Shown here: positions 15,626 through 23,304 of the stretch, piece after piece
Layout: each line of letters starts with the position of its first letter
Position numbering within the stretch: the stretch's first letter is position 1
DNA from: Amycolatopsis japonica
GTDB taxonomy: Bacteria > Actinomycetota > Actinomycetes > Mycobacteriales > Pseudonocardiaceae
Direction: 5' to 3'
DNA length: 64,000 nt
NCBI RefSeq assembly: GCF_000732925.1
Contig: NZ_CP008953.1
Coordinates: forward strand, 4,030,001-4,094,000
Notes under the pieces: generated by a model
Told to the model about the DNA's origin: nothing
What the model saw: the letters and a program-made list of their open reading frames with translations, nothing else
Databases searched by the model: none
Program-made: the position numbers and the translations under genes

Positions 15626-17026
15626 ATGACGGTGGCCGTGACCCGTGAACGCAAGCGGGTGTGGCGGGCTTGGTACCTCTACGACTGGGCCAATTCGCCG
15701 TTCTATTCGTCGGTGATCACCGTCTTCGGAGCGCTCTATTTGAGCGAGATCGCGTCCGCGGACGCGAAGGCGAATTTCACCCTTAACGGGGACAGGGCGT
15801 GCACCGATTCGAGTGGAGCTTCGAGCACCCTGCAGAACTGCGACGTCTCGTTGTTCGGGTTGCAGTTCCCGGCGGGTTCGCTGTGGGGATATCTGCTGTC
15901 GATCGCGACGGTGACCCAGGTGCTGGTGCTGCCGATCGCCGGCGCGATCGCGGACCGCAGCAGGCACAAGCGGCGGATCCTCGGCGGGTTCGCGTTCCTG
16001 GGCGCGGTGGCCTCGGCGCTGATGTTCTTCATCGCGGGGACGAACTGGGAGGTCGGTGTCTGGACGTTCATCCTGGCGAACATCGGTTACGGCGGCGCGC
16101 TGGTCGTCTACTACTCGTTCCTGGTGGACATCGCGGAGCCGGACGAGCGGGACGCGGTGTCGTCGAAGGGGTGGGCGTTCGGGTATCTCGGCGGTGGCCT
16201 GGCGCTGGCGTTGCAGCTCGGGTTCTTCATGGGGCACGAGTTCTTCGGGGTGAGCGAAGGGCTGGCGATCCAGATCTGCTTCCTGACGTCGGGGATCTGG
16301 TGGGCGGTGTTCACGATCCCGGCGGTGCGGGCACTCCCCCAGACTCATGTGCCGAAGTCGGGTGAGCGGGGTCTGTCGGTGCTGACGGCCGGGTTCAAGG
16401 AGCTGGGGCGGACGATCAAGGACGCGAAGGCGTATCCCCTGACGCTGGCGTTCCTCGGCAGCTACCTGGTCTTCACCGACGGGATCACGACGGTGGTGGC
16501 GGTGTCGGCGCAGTACGGGAAGGACGAGCTGAAGTACAGCACCCAGGTGCTGATCGTCACGATCCTGGTGATCCAGTTCCTGGCATACGCCGGCGCGATG
16601 ATCCATGGCGCGATCGCGGCCCGGATCGGGGCGAAGAAGACGATCTTGGGCAGTCTGGTGGCGTGGGTGGTCGTGTTGTGCTTCGCGTATTTCATCGAGG
16701 CCGGTGAGCCGTTGCAGTTCTACGCGGTGGCGGTCGGGATCGGGTTGGTGCTGGGTGGGACGAACGCGTTGTCGCGGTCGTTGTTCGGGCAGATGATCCC
16801 GGAGGGCAAGGACGCGCAGTATTTCTCGCTGTACGTGGTCGGTGAGCGGGGGACGTCGTGGCTCGGTCCCCTGTTGTTCGCCGCGGTCGGGCAGATCACC
16901 GGTTCGTTCCGGTACGCGATCATCGCCCTGGTGGTCTTCTTCGTGCTCGGTTTCGTGTTCGTGTGGCTGGTCCCGGTGCGCCGGGCGATCGAGGCGGCGG
17001 GTAACCGACCACCGGCGGTGCTGTGA
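15626..17026 (+). CDS. MFS transporter, UMF1 / Atg22-like family
   Basis: 466 residues with about 12 hydrophobic segments. WRAWYLYDWANSPFYSSVI at the N-terminus is the hallmark of the UMF1 (Atg22-like) branch. The MFS loop motif is ADRSRHKRRIL, and GGTNALSRSLFGQMIPEG before the last helices is also family-typical. Relatives export or redistribute amino acids or unknown metabolites. A long extracellular loop after the first helix contains a C-D-S ... N-C-D pair. AGGAG precedes the ATG at 15626 by seven bases. It is transcribed alone, divergent from the rpf gene. Confidence 0.82.
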   Translation: MTVAVTRERKRVWRAWYLYDWANSPFYSSVITVFGALYLSEIASADAKANFTLNGDRACTDSSGASSTLQNCDVSLFGLQFPAGSLWGYLLSIATVTQVLVLPIAGAIADRSRHKRRILGGFAFLGAVASALMFFIAGTNWEVGVWTFILANIGYGGALVVYYSFLVDIAEPDERDAVSSKGWAFGYLGGGLALALQLGFFMGHEFFGVSEGLAIQICFLTSGIWWAVFTIPAVRALPQTHVPKSGERGLSVLTAGFKELGRTIKDAKAYPLTLAFLGSYLVFTDGITTVVAVSAQYGKDELKYSTQVLIVTILVIQFLAYAGAMIHGAIAARIGAKKTILGSLVAWVVVLCFAYFIEAGEPLQFYAVAVGIGLVLGGTNALSRSLFGQMIPEGKDAQYFSLYVVGERGTSWLGPLLFAAVGQITGSFRYAIIALVVFFVLGFVFVWLVPVRRAIEAAGNRPPAVL

Positions 17027-17056
17027 CGGCGGAGTGTGCCGATAGGGTCGAGCGTC

Positions 17057-17815
17057 GTGACCGTACTGAAGGAGAGTGGCCCGGATCCCACGGACGCGTT
17101 GTCGTCGGTGCCGGTGGCGGGTTCACGGCGGGGTGTGCCGGTCGTCGGGAAGTTGAAGTTCTGCTACGGGCCGATGGACTGCGGGAAGTCGACGCTGGCG
17201 TTGCAGATCGACCACAACCACGCGCGGCAGGGTCGTCGCGGGATGGTGCTGGTGCGGCATGACCGGTCCGGGGAGCCGCAGATCACCAGCCGGATCGGGC
17301 TGACGCGCAAGGCGATCGAGGTGGGGAACGAGACCGATCTGCGGTTGCTGGTGCGTGAGCAGTGGGCGGCCGGGCGGCATGTGGACTATCTGATCGTCGA
17401 CGAGGCGCAGTTCTTGTCGCCCGATCAGGTGGATCAGCTGGCTGAACTGGCCGATGACGTCCAGATCGACGTGTACTGCTTCGGGATCGCGACGGATTTC
17501 CGGAGCATGTTGTTCCCGGGTGCCGCGCGGTTGTTCGAGCTGGCGGACGAGTTGCAGCCGGTCCAGGTCGAGGTGTTGTGCTGGTGCGGGCAGACGGGGC
17601 GGTTCAACGCGCGGGTTTCCGATGGCGAGGTGCTGCGGGCCGGGGACACCGTGGTGGTCGCGGATACCGAGCAGGCGCTAGTTGAAACTTCATCGGCATC
17701 ACGTTCCGAGGGTGAGCCGAACACTGTCCGTTATCAGGTATTGTGCCGTCGGCACTTTCGACTGGGCGACCTGGGGCCGACCTCGGCCCAACACGGTCAG
17801 TTACGGTTGACGTGA
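17057..17815 (+). CDS. tdk: Thymidine kinase
   Basis: 252 residues. The P-loop is KFCYGPMDCGKSTLALQ, the Walker B/Asp site is YLIVDEAQFLSP, and the lasso and zinc region contains CWCGQTGRFNAR and a later CRRH. This is the type II thymidine kinase arrangement, phosphorylating thymidine for the salvage pathway. It carries an N-terminal extension of about 25 residues and a longer C-terminus than the roughly 200-residue E. coli enzyme. GTG 17057 is chosen because TAGGGT at 17043-17048 lies eight bases upstream, a leaderless layout. Confidence 0.85.
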   Translation: MTVLKESGPDPTDALSSVPVAGSRRGVPVVGKLKFCYGPMDCGKSTLALQIDHNHARQGRRGMVLVRHDRSGEPQITSRIGLTRKAIEVGNETDLRLLVREQWAAGRHVDYLIVDEAQFLSPDQVDQLAELADDVQIDVYCFGIATDFRSMLFPGAARLFELADELQPVQVEVLCWCGQTGRFNARVSDGEVLRAGDTVVVADTEQALVETSSASRSEGEPNTVRYQVLCRRHFRLGDLGPTSAQHGQLRLT

Positions 17816-17958
17816 CAGGCGTACTACTAGCCCATCTGGGGGATATCCGCACCAAGATGGCCGGATTGACGTCACGCCAGAGCGCGAAACCACTCCTACT
17901 AGGAGAAGCTGTTGCCACCGGGTGACACAGCTCATCGTGAGCAAGGACATGCTGTCCA

Positions 17959-17985
17959 GGGAATCTCCTGGGGCTCATCGTCGTT
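17959..17985 (+). promoter_or_regulatory. Sigma-R / SigH-type promoter for rbpA
   Basis: GGGAAT at 17959-17964 is followed after exactly 18 nt by GTT at 17983-17985, the consensus of disulphide-stress sigma factors (SigR of Streptomyces, SigH of mycobacteria). A vegetative-looking TAGGGT lies a few bases further on (from about 17989). In Streptomyces rbpA is known to be a SigR target, so position and pattern agree. Confidence 0.7.
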
Positions 17986-18041
17986 GCATAGGGTGAGCAT
18001 CACCCTGGCTCCACCCGGAGCTGACTGAAAGGACCCCCATC

Positions 18042-18389
18042 ATGGCCGACCGTGTTCTCCGTGGAAGCCGGCTGGGAGCGGTCAGCTACGAGACCGACCG
18101 CAACCACGACCTCGCGCCTCGGCGCACCGTGCGCTACGCCTGCCCCAAGAACCACGAGTTCGAGGTGCCCTTCTCCGACGACGCCGAGATCCCTTCGGTG
18201 TGGGAGTGCAGGCTGCACGGCAGCGAGTCCGAGATCGTGGACGGCGGGCAGCCGGAGCAGAAGAAGGTCAAGCCCCCGAGGACGCACTGGGACATGCTCC
18301 TGGAGCGCCGTTCGATCCCGGAGCTCGAAGATCTGCTCAACGAACGTCTCGCCGAGCTGAAGGGACGCAGGACCACCCGGTCCGCCTGA
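18042..18389 (+). CDS. rbpA: RNA polymerase-binding protein RbpA
   Basis: 115 residues, the normal length. The N-terminal MADRVLRGSRLGAVSYE is the RbpA tail, followed by VRYACPKNHEFEVPFS and SVWECRLHGSE of the core domain. THWDMLLERRSIPELEDLL is the sigma-interaction domain. RbpA is an actinobacterial essential RNA polymerase component that binds group 1 sigma factors and stabilises open complexes. A SigR-type promoter and a strong terminator hairpin flank it. Confidence 0.95.
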   Translation: MADRVLRGSRLGAVSYETDRNHDLAPRRTVRYACPKNHEFEVPFSDDAEIPSVWECRLHGSESEIVDGGQPEQKKVKPPRTHWDMLLERRSIPELEDLLNERLAELKGRRTTRSA

Positions 18390-18423
18390 CGCACGGCACA
18401 AGTAGCTAGCCCCACCACGAACC

Positions 18424-18462
18424 GGCGAAGCCCCCGCGACCTCCCTCCGCGGGGGCTTCGCC
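18424..18462 (+). terminator. rbpA terminator hairpin
   Basis: Arms 18424-18438 and 18448-18462 are a perfect 15-bp GC-rich stem with a 9-nt loop, 34 bp after the rbpA stop codon. Confidence 0.8.
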
Positions 18463-18488
18463 GTGTCTCGGGGTCCTGCTCGGCCTAG

Positions 18489-18543
18489 GTACGTGAAGGC
18501 CCCCTTCACTGCGTCTAGCGCAAGGAAGGGAGCCTTCATGTAC
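18489..18543. repeat. Imperfect 19-bp hairpin of the 'gtgaaggcccccttcac' family
   Basis: Arms 18489-18507 and 18525-18543 match at 17 of 19 pairs. The left arm itself contains the palindrome GTGAAGGCCCCCTTCAC, and a further related half-element (GAAGGGGCCCTTCAC) begins at about 18551. It lies in a gene-free block. Confidence 0.65.
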
Positions 18544-18620
18544 TTGGGGAAGGGGCCCTTCACGCGCGCTCGTCGTGACCATTGTTGCCGCTGGGGCGCA
18601 TGTGGCGATCTTCCAGTCCG

Positions 18621-18665
18621 TGAAGGCCTCCTTGAGGGACCCAGAGTCCCTCAAGGAGGCCTTCA
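18621..18665. repeat. Perfect 20-bp hairpin containing TGAGGGAC
   Basis: Arms 18621-18640 and 18646-18665 are perfectly complementary with a 5-nt loop CCAGA. It is the second of three large hairpins in the block between rbpA and dapA. Confidence 0.75.
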
Positions 18666-18714
18666 TTACCTACCGACGACCATCATTGAGGGGCCCGAGA
18701 CGCTCCTCCTCGCA

Positions 18715-18781
18715 GCTCGATGCCCCCAATGTGGCATTGGAGGCGCTCGGTGTCCCCAATGCCACATTGGGGGCATCGAGC
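18715..18781. repeat. Perfect 26-bp hairpin containing CCCCCAATGTGGCATTGG
   Basis: Arms 18715-18740 and 18756-18781 are perfectly complementary with a 15-nt loop. Each arm contains its own smaller CCAATG/CATTGG dyad. It lies about 60 bp beyond the dapA stop codon and could terminate dapA transcription, but it resembles a dispersed repeat more than a simple terminator. Confidence 0.75.
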
Positions 18782-18843
18782 CCATCGCCCACGACCACAC
18801 GACGAAACGGATCCCAGTCGGGGATCAGCCGCAGCGTAGGGGG

Positions 18844-19746
18844 CTAAGACACCGCGAGAGCCCCGACGCCGAGGAATGCCAACGCGTCGCGAAGGCGCCG
18901 CAGGTGCTCCGGCGGCGATTCGAGCAGCGGGAGCCGGACCGTCGCGTGTGGGATGACGCCGAGTTCGGCCAGTGCGGCCTTGGCCATGATCGCCCCCTGC
19001 GAAGTGCGCATGACGGCCTCCGCCAGGGGAAGCAACCCGGCGTTGAGCGAACGCGCGGTGTCGAGGTCTCCCCCGCGGACGGCTCGGATGAGTTCGGCGT
19101 TGCGGTCGGCGAAGGCGTTGCCCACGACGCTGACCAGGCCGGTGGCGCCGGCGGCGAGATAGGGCAGGTTGAGCTCGTCGATGCCGCAGTAATACGCCAG
19201 CGGCGTGTGCGCCATGACGGTCATCGCTTCGAACAGGTCGCCCTTGGCGTCCTTCACGGCCCGGATCCTGGGGTGGCGGGCGAGTTCGATCAGGCTGGCC
19301 GCTTCCATGGCCGTTCCGGTGCGGGCCGGGACGTCGTAGAGCATGACGGGCAGGTCGGTGGCGTCGGCGACCGCTTGGCAGTGGGCCACGATCCCGGCCT
19401 GGGTCGGCTTGGAGTAGTAGGGGCAGACGAGCAGGAGCGCGTCGGCGCCGGCCGCCTCGGCTTCCTTCGCGCGGCGGATGCAGGCGGTGGTGTCGTAGGT
19501 GCCGACTCCGGCGATCACGCGTGCGCGTTTCCCGGCGCGGTTCGCCACGGTGTGGACGAGCCGGGCGGTTTCGGCGTCGGTCAGGGTGGGTGATTCCCCG
19601 GTGGTTCCGCCGACGACGATGCCGTCGCAGCCGGTGGCGAGCAGGTGGTCGACCAGGCCGGTGAGGCCGGGTTCGTTGAGCGCGCCGCCGGGTTCCATCG
19701 GGGTGACCATGGCGACGAGGTTGGAGCCGAAGAGTGTTCCGGTCAT
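18844..19746 (-). CDS. dapA: 4-hydroxy-tetrahydrodipicolinate synthase family protein
   Basis: 300 residues, the standard length. The TIM-barrel signatures are VGGTTGESPTL (carboxylate binding), PVMLYDVPARTG (catalytic Tyr), and RIRAVKDAKGDL with the Schiff-base Lys. It condenses pyruvate with aspartate semialdehyde for lysine and diaminopimelate synthesis. Many genomes hold several paralogues and this one is not next to other lysine genes. It may therefore be an auxiliary DapA or a related aldolase. ATG 19746 begins the conserved TGTLFGSNLVAMVTPM segment. It is divergent from a LysR gene. Confidence 0.85.
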   Translation of the reverse strand: MTGTLFGSNLVAMVTPMEPGGALNEPGLTGLVDHLLATGCDGIVVGGTTGESPTLTDAETARLVHTVANRAGKRARVIAGVGTYDTTACIRRAKEAEAAGADALLLVCPYYSKPTQAGIVAHCQAVADATDLPVMLYDVPARTGTAMEAASLIELARHPRIRAVKDAKGDLFEAMTVMAHTPLAYYCGIDELNLPYLAAGATGLVSVVGNAFADRNAELIRAVRGGDLDTARSLNAGLLPLAEAVMRTSQGAIMAKAALAELGVIPHATVRLPLLESPPEHLRRLRDALAFLGVGALAVS

Positions 19747-19819
19747 GCGGTCGATCCTGTCCGCGCCGATACCTGCGGTCCAGCGATGGTTTTTGGACGG
19801 TATTGCGTAGCCTGGCTTC

Positions 19820-20821
19820 ATGATCGAGGTCGGGGCCCTGCGGGCTTTGCGGTCGGTGGCCGCCTTGGGGACGTTGGCGCGGGCGGCGGACGAGCTGGGC
19901 TTCACGGCGTCCGCGGTGTCGCAGCAGATCAAGCGGCTGGAACGCCAGATCGGGATGCCGGTGCTCGCTCCGGCGGGCCGCGGTGTCGTGCTGACTCCGG
20001 CGGGCCAGGCGGTCGTCGACTCCTCGCTGGAGGTGTTCCAGGCACTCGAGCGGTGCGCCGAGGCCGCGCAGTCGGTCGCGGAGGGCGCGCCACGCGGGGT
20101 CCTGCGGGTGGCCGCGTTCTCGACCGGTATCCGCGGCCTGCTCGCTCCCGTCCATCCGCGGCTCCTGGCGCGCTACCCCGACCTCCGGCTGCACATCACC
20201 GAGCAGGATCCCGACCAGGCTCTGCATTCGGTCGAGGCCGGGACGGCCGACCTCGCGCTCCTGCATGACGCCGACGGTCTGCCGGTGCCGCTGTCCCCCG
20301 CGCTGTCGCGGCGTCTGGTGCACACCGACCTCGGTGACGTCGTCATGGCCGAGACCCATCCTCTGGCCAGGTCCTCGCCGCCGCTGGACGGCGTGGATCT
20401 GGCCGGGCACGCGTGGGTGACCAGTCCGCCGGGCACGGTCTGCCACCAGTGGTTCCGGCGTGTGTTCGCAGGCCTTCCGGAAGAACCCGACGTGCGGCAT
20501 CTGGTGGACGACTTTTCCACGCAGCTGTCGCTGGTCGCCTCGGGCGAGGTCGTCGCGTTGATCCCGCGGCTGGCGCGCCCGCCCTTGGCCGAGGGGCTCG
20601 TCGCCCGGCCGCTGCGGCGCCCGCCGACGCGCGAGGTGCACGCCGCGTGGCGCCGCAGTGCCGAGTCGAGTCCCGCGATCCGGGCGGTGCTGACGGAGCT
20701 CGAGGCGGCTCGGTCAGCTGGGGTACATGCTGGTCACGTTGACGAACGTGCCGGTGATCCCCATGGCGTCGTCGGAGGCGAGGAACGCCAGCGTGGAGGC
20801 GACTTCGGCGAGGCGCGGTGA
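19820..20821 (+). CDS. LysR family transcriptional regulator
   Basis: 333 residues. The LysR winged helix is seen in LRALRSVAALGTLARAADEL, GFTASAVSQQIKRLERQIG and the following VVLTPAGQAVV. A substrate-binding domain then extends to about residue 295. The last 40 residues (after VLTELEAARSAG) are unlike the family and overlap the 3' end of the convergent SDR gene by 108 bp, probably a run-on extension. It is divergent from dapA and may regulate it. Confidence 0.85.
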   Translation: MIEVGALRALRSVAALGTLARAADELGFTASAVSQQIKRLERQIGMPVLAPAGRGVVLTPAGQAVVDSSLEVFQALERCAEAAQSVAEGAPRGVLRVAAFSTGIRGLLAPVHPRLLARYPDLRLHITEQDPDQALHSVEAGTADLALLHDADGLPVPLSPALSRRLVHTDLGDVVMAETHPLARSSPPLDGVDLAGHAWVTSPPGTVCHQWFRRVFAGLPEEPDVRHLVDDFSTQLSLVASGEVVALIPRLARPPLAEGLVARPLRRPPTREVHAAWRRSAESSPAIRAVLTELEAARSAGVHAGHVDERAGDPHGVVGGEERQRGGDFGEAR

Positions 20822-21499
20822 GCGTTTGGTCAGCCGGGCCTCGGCGAGTCCGCCGAGGACGTTCTGCACCATCTCGGGGCTCGCCGGCAGCTGGTCGTTC
20901 ACCGCGGAGAGCTTCTCGGGCGTGAGGGTCTCCGGGATGCCTGCGACCCAAATGCCGAGCGCGCGGACGCCGTGCGGTCCGATCTCGACGGCGAGATTGC
21001 GGATGAAGGTGTCCAGCGCGGCGTCGACCGAGCCCGTGGCGCCCATCATCGGGCTGCCGTGGGCGGATCCGCTGTCGAGGGCGAGGATGGCGCCGGAGCC
21101 CTGGGCGGTCATGTGCCGGGCGGCGGCCCGTGCGGTGATGAAGTTCGTCGTGATGCCGGTGGTGATCGGGCGAATGTAGTCCTCGACCGACATCTCCACG
21201 AGCGGGATGCCCTGGATGTCGCCACGCGGGACGAGGTTGAGCGAGATGTCGAGGCTGCCCGCCTCGGTGGCCACGGCCGCCGCGTGCTCGTCGACCGCGG
21301 TCTCGTCCAGGGCGTCGACCACCGCGACTTCGGCCAGTCCCCCGCTTTGTTCGATCTCACCCGCGAGCTTCGTCAACGCCGGCAGGTGCCGTCCGGTGAG
21401 GAAGACGCGGGCCCCGCGCGCGGCGAACTCCTTGGCGACGCCGTTGCCGATCGCCCCGCCGGCGCCGTAGATGATCGCGTTCTTGTTCTGGAGGCTCAT
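20714..21499 (-). CDS. SDR family oxidoreductase without the YxxxK active site
   Basis: 261 residues. The glycine motif IIYGAGGAIGNGVAKEFAARGA and an NLV-type NNAG equivalent place it in the classical SDR fold. Where Tyr-x3-Lys should follow SGSAHGSPMMGATG, the sequence reads GSVDAALDTF, so both catalytic residues are missing. The C-terminal AFLASDDAMGITGTFVNVTSM is normal for enoyl-reductase-like SDRs. It may be an inactive or atypical enzyme. ATG 21499 fits the family start, with AAGGAAAA upstream. It is 66 bp downstream of the fused ECF sigma gene and likely in the same transcript. Confidence 0.8.
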   Translation of the reverse strand: MSLQNKNAIIYGAGGAIGNGVAKEFAARGARVFLTGRHLPALTKLAGEIEQSGGLAEVAVVDALDETAVDEHAAAVATEAGSLDISLNLVPRGDIQGIPLVEMSVEDYIRPITTGITTNFITARAAARHMTAQGSGAILALDSGSAHGSPMMGATGSVDAALDTFIRNLAVEIGPHGVRALGIWVAGIPETLTPEKLSAVNDQLPASPEMVQNVLGGLAEARLTKRSPRLAEVASTLAFLASDDAMGITGTFVNVTSMYPS

Positions 21500-21565
21500 G
21501 GGTTTTCCTTCCGCTTGGTCGGTTCGACCATTGAGACGCGGAAGGGGCGTGGGGCTCATCGGTCC

Positions 21566-22834
21566 TCAGGTGATCGTCAGCGGCAGCCCGAACGCGGGGA
21601 ACAGATGCGGCTCGAAGGCGGTGATCTCGGCGACCTTCCCGTCTTCGATGCGCAGCACGTCGAGCACCTGCGCCCGGTAGACGCGGGTGCCGGGCCGCCG
21701 GACGTAGCCGCCCGCGGCGGGAAGCCCGTTGGCGACGGCCGGAAGGTGTTTCCACTCCCCGAAGTACATCGGCGAGGCGGGATCGAGGGATTTGGCGACG
21801 AACTTCAGGAAGACGTCGCGGCCGGAGAACCACAGCGGGTTCGGCGGCATCGTGACCAGCACGTCCTCCCTGAGCAGCTCGGCCATGACCCGGCTGTCCC
21901 CGTCGGCGGTGGCGGCGGCCATGTAGCGCCGCAGGATCGCCTGCTCCTCCTCGGTCGGCCGCACGGTCCGGGCCCAGTCGGCGCGGCGTTCGGGCAGGCG
22001 TTCGCGCAGCGTCGGGCGGGCGCGCTGCAGGGCGCTGGTGACCGACGCGACGGTGGTTTCCAGCAGGTCCGCGGTTTCGGCGGCCTTCCAGCCGAGTGCG
22101 TCGTTGAGGATCACCACGGCCCGCTGCTTCGGCGGAAGGTGCTGGATGGCGGTGAGGAAGACGAGTTCCATCGTTTCCCTCGTCTCGGCGATCTCCGCGA
22201 CGTCGTCGGGAAACGGCTGCAACCAGGGCAGGAACTGAGGCGGTTCACCCAGCTGGTCGACACCGGGCATCGGGTCGTAGGGGCGCGGGACCCTCTTGTT
22301 GCGCCGCAGGAAATCGAGGCAGGTGTTGGTGGCGATGCGGTAGAGCCAGGCGCGGAAACTCGACCGGCCTTCGAACCCTTCCCGGCCGCGCCACGCTCGC
22401 AGGAACGTCTCCTGGACCAGGTCCTCCGCGTCGTCGTAGGACCCGACCATCCGGTAGCAGTGCACGCGCAGTTCTCGCTGGTGCTCTTCGAGACTCCCGG
22501 CGAAGGCGACCTCGTCGACGGTTTCCGTCACGGGCGCCGGTGTGACGTTTTCGTCCTTGGTCCGCTGCGCCAGCCGAGCGATGCGCCGCAGCTTGCCGAC
22601 GTCGGAGTTGAGCGAGGTGAGATCGGCGAGGAACGCCTCCGGCGGCCGAGGGGTCAGCCGGTTCGCGACGCGGCCGACCTCGGCGATGAGGGCTTGCACG
22701 TCGGGGGCGGGTTCGCGCCGTGACCGGTAGGCCCGCTGGCGGCACGCGGCCGAGCAGTAGACGGCCGTGCGGCCGCGCGAATCCGCCTTCGACGGCAGCG
22801 GGCCTTCGCATATCCCGCAGACCTTCCCGGTCAC
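21566..22834 (-). CDS. ECF sigma factor with N-terminal zinc ribbon and C-terminal SnoaL-like domain
   Basis: 422 residues in three parts. Residues 1-40 form a zinc ribbon: CGICEGPLP, then YCSAACRQRAYRSRR. Residues about 105-280 are an ECF sigma factor: RMVGSYDDAEDLVQETFLRA and YRIATNTCLDFLRR in region 2, then LPPKQRAVVILNDALGW and TVASVTSALQRARPTL in region 4. Residues about 295-415 form a SnoaL/NTF2-like fold (YMAAATADGDSRVMAELL, WFSGRDVFLKFV). Large ECF factors with a SnoaL-like C-terminus are known; the N-terminal ribbon is unusual. Start GTG 22834. The SDR gene follows. Confidence 0.85.
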   Translation of the reverse strand: MTGKVCGICEGPLPSKADSRGRTAVYCSAACRQRAYRSRREPAPDVQALIAEVGRVANRLTPRPPEAFLADLTSLNSDVGKLRRIARLAQRTKDENVTPAPVTETVDEVAFAGSLEEHQRELRVHCYRMVGSYDDAEDLVQETFLRAWRGREGFEGRSSFRAWLYRIATNTCLDFLRRNKRVPRPYDPMPGVDQLGEPPQFLPWLQPFPDDVAEIAETRETMELVFLTAIQHLPPKQRAVVILNDALGWKAAETADLLETTVASVTSALQRARPTLRERLPERRADWARTVRPTEEEQAILRRYMAAATADGDSRVMAELLREDVLVTMPPNPLWFSGRDVFLKFVAKSLDPASPMYFGEWKHLPAVANGLPAAGGYVRRPGTRVYRAQVLDVLRIEDGKVAEITAFEPHLFPAFGLPLTIT

Positions 22835-22878
22835 GGCTCACCTTCCCCTCAAAACGTCACATTCGATCAAGTCACGCA

Positions 22879-23253
22879 TTATGCGGCTTGATACCCAGGG
22901 ATGTCCTCGACGCGGTGGTAGACGTCGAGCCCGCGGGACAGGGCGATGGCGACGTCCTGGTCTGCGCCGGTGGATTCGCCAGGCAGCCGCAGGACGGCGT
23001 CGCAGTGGTGCAGCAGCCGGTCTGCCGTCGGGTACATGACCTCCTCGGCGACCGGATCGGCGACGGTCTTCCCTCCCGCGCCGCGCAGCACCGGCAGCGC
23101 GACCCATTCGCCGATCATCGGCACGTGCCCGCTGCGGAAGATCGGCCAAGCGGCTTCCTCGAGCCGGGCGAGGTTGCGGGCGAGAAGTTCGGGGTCGTCG
23201 CCGGTGCCGGAACGGAACGGTCCGGCGATGAGGATCATCAGAGGTTTGCTCAT
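22879..23253 (-). CDS. DUF4406 / nucleoside deoxyribosyltransferase-like protein
   Basis: 124 residues from ATG 23253. MILIAGPFRSGTGDDPELLARNL and the C-terminal LPGESTGADQDVAIALSRGLDVY match DUF4406. This family shares the fold of nucleoside 2-deoxyribosyltransferases, but the usual catalytic Glu cannot be placed with confidence. It is divergent from a DeoR-type regulator 51 bp away, which suggests co-regulation and a nucleoside or sugar link (inference). Confidence 0.65.
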   Translation of the reverse strand: MSKPLMILIAGPFRSGTGDDPELLARNLARLEEAAWPIFRSGHVPMIGEWVALPVLRGAGGKTVADPVAEEVMYPTADRLLHHCDAVLRLPGESTGADQDVAIALSRGLDVYHRVEDIPGYQAA

Positions 23254-23304
23254 GCGACGAAGCATAATGTGCAACAATCGGCAGGAACAAGGAGGAACGT
23301 GCAC

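Noticed and set aside
20700..20821. C-terminal 40 residues of the LysR protein as a functional extension
   Set aside because: They lie over the end of the convergent SDR gene and do not resemble LysR family sequence; loss of an earlier stop codon is simpler.
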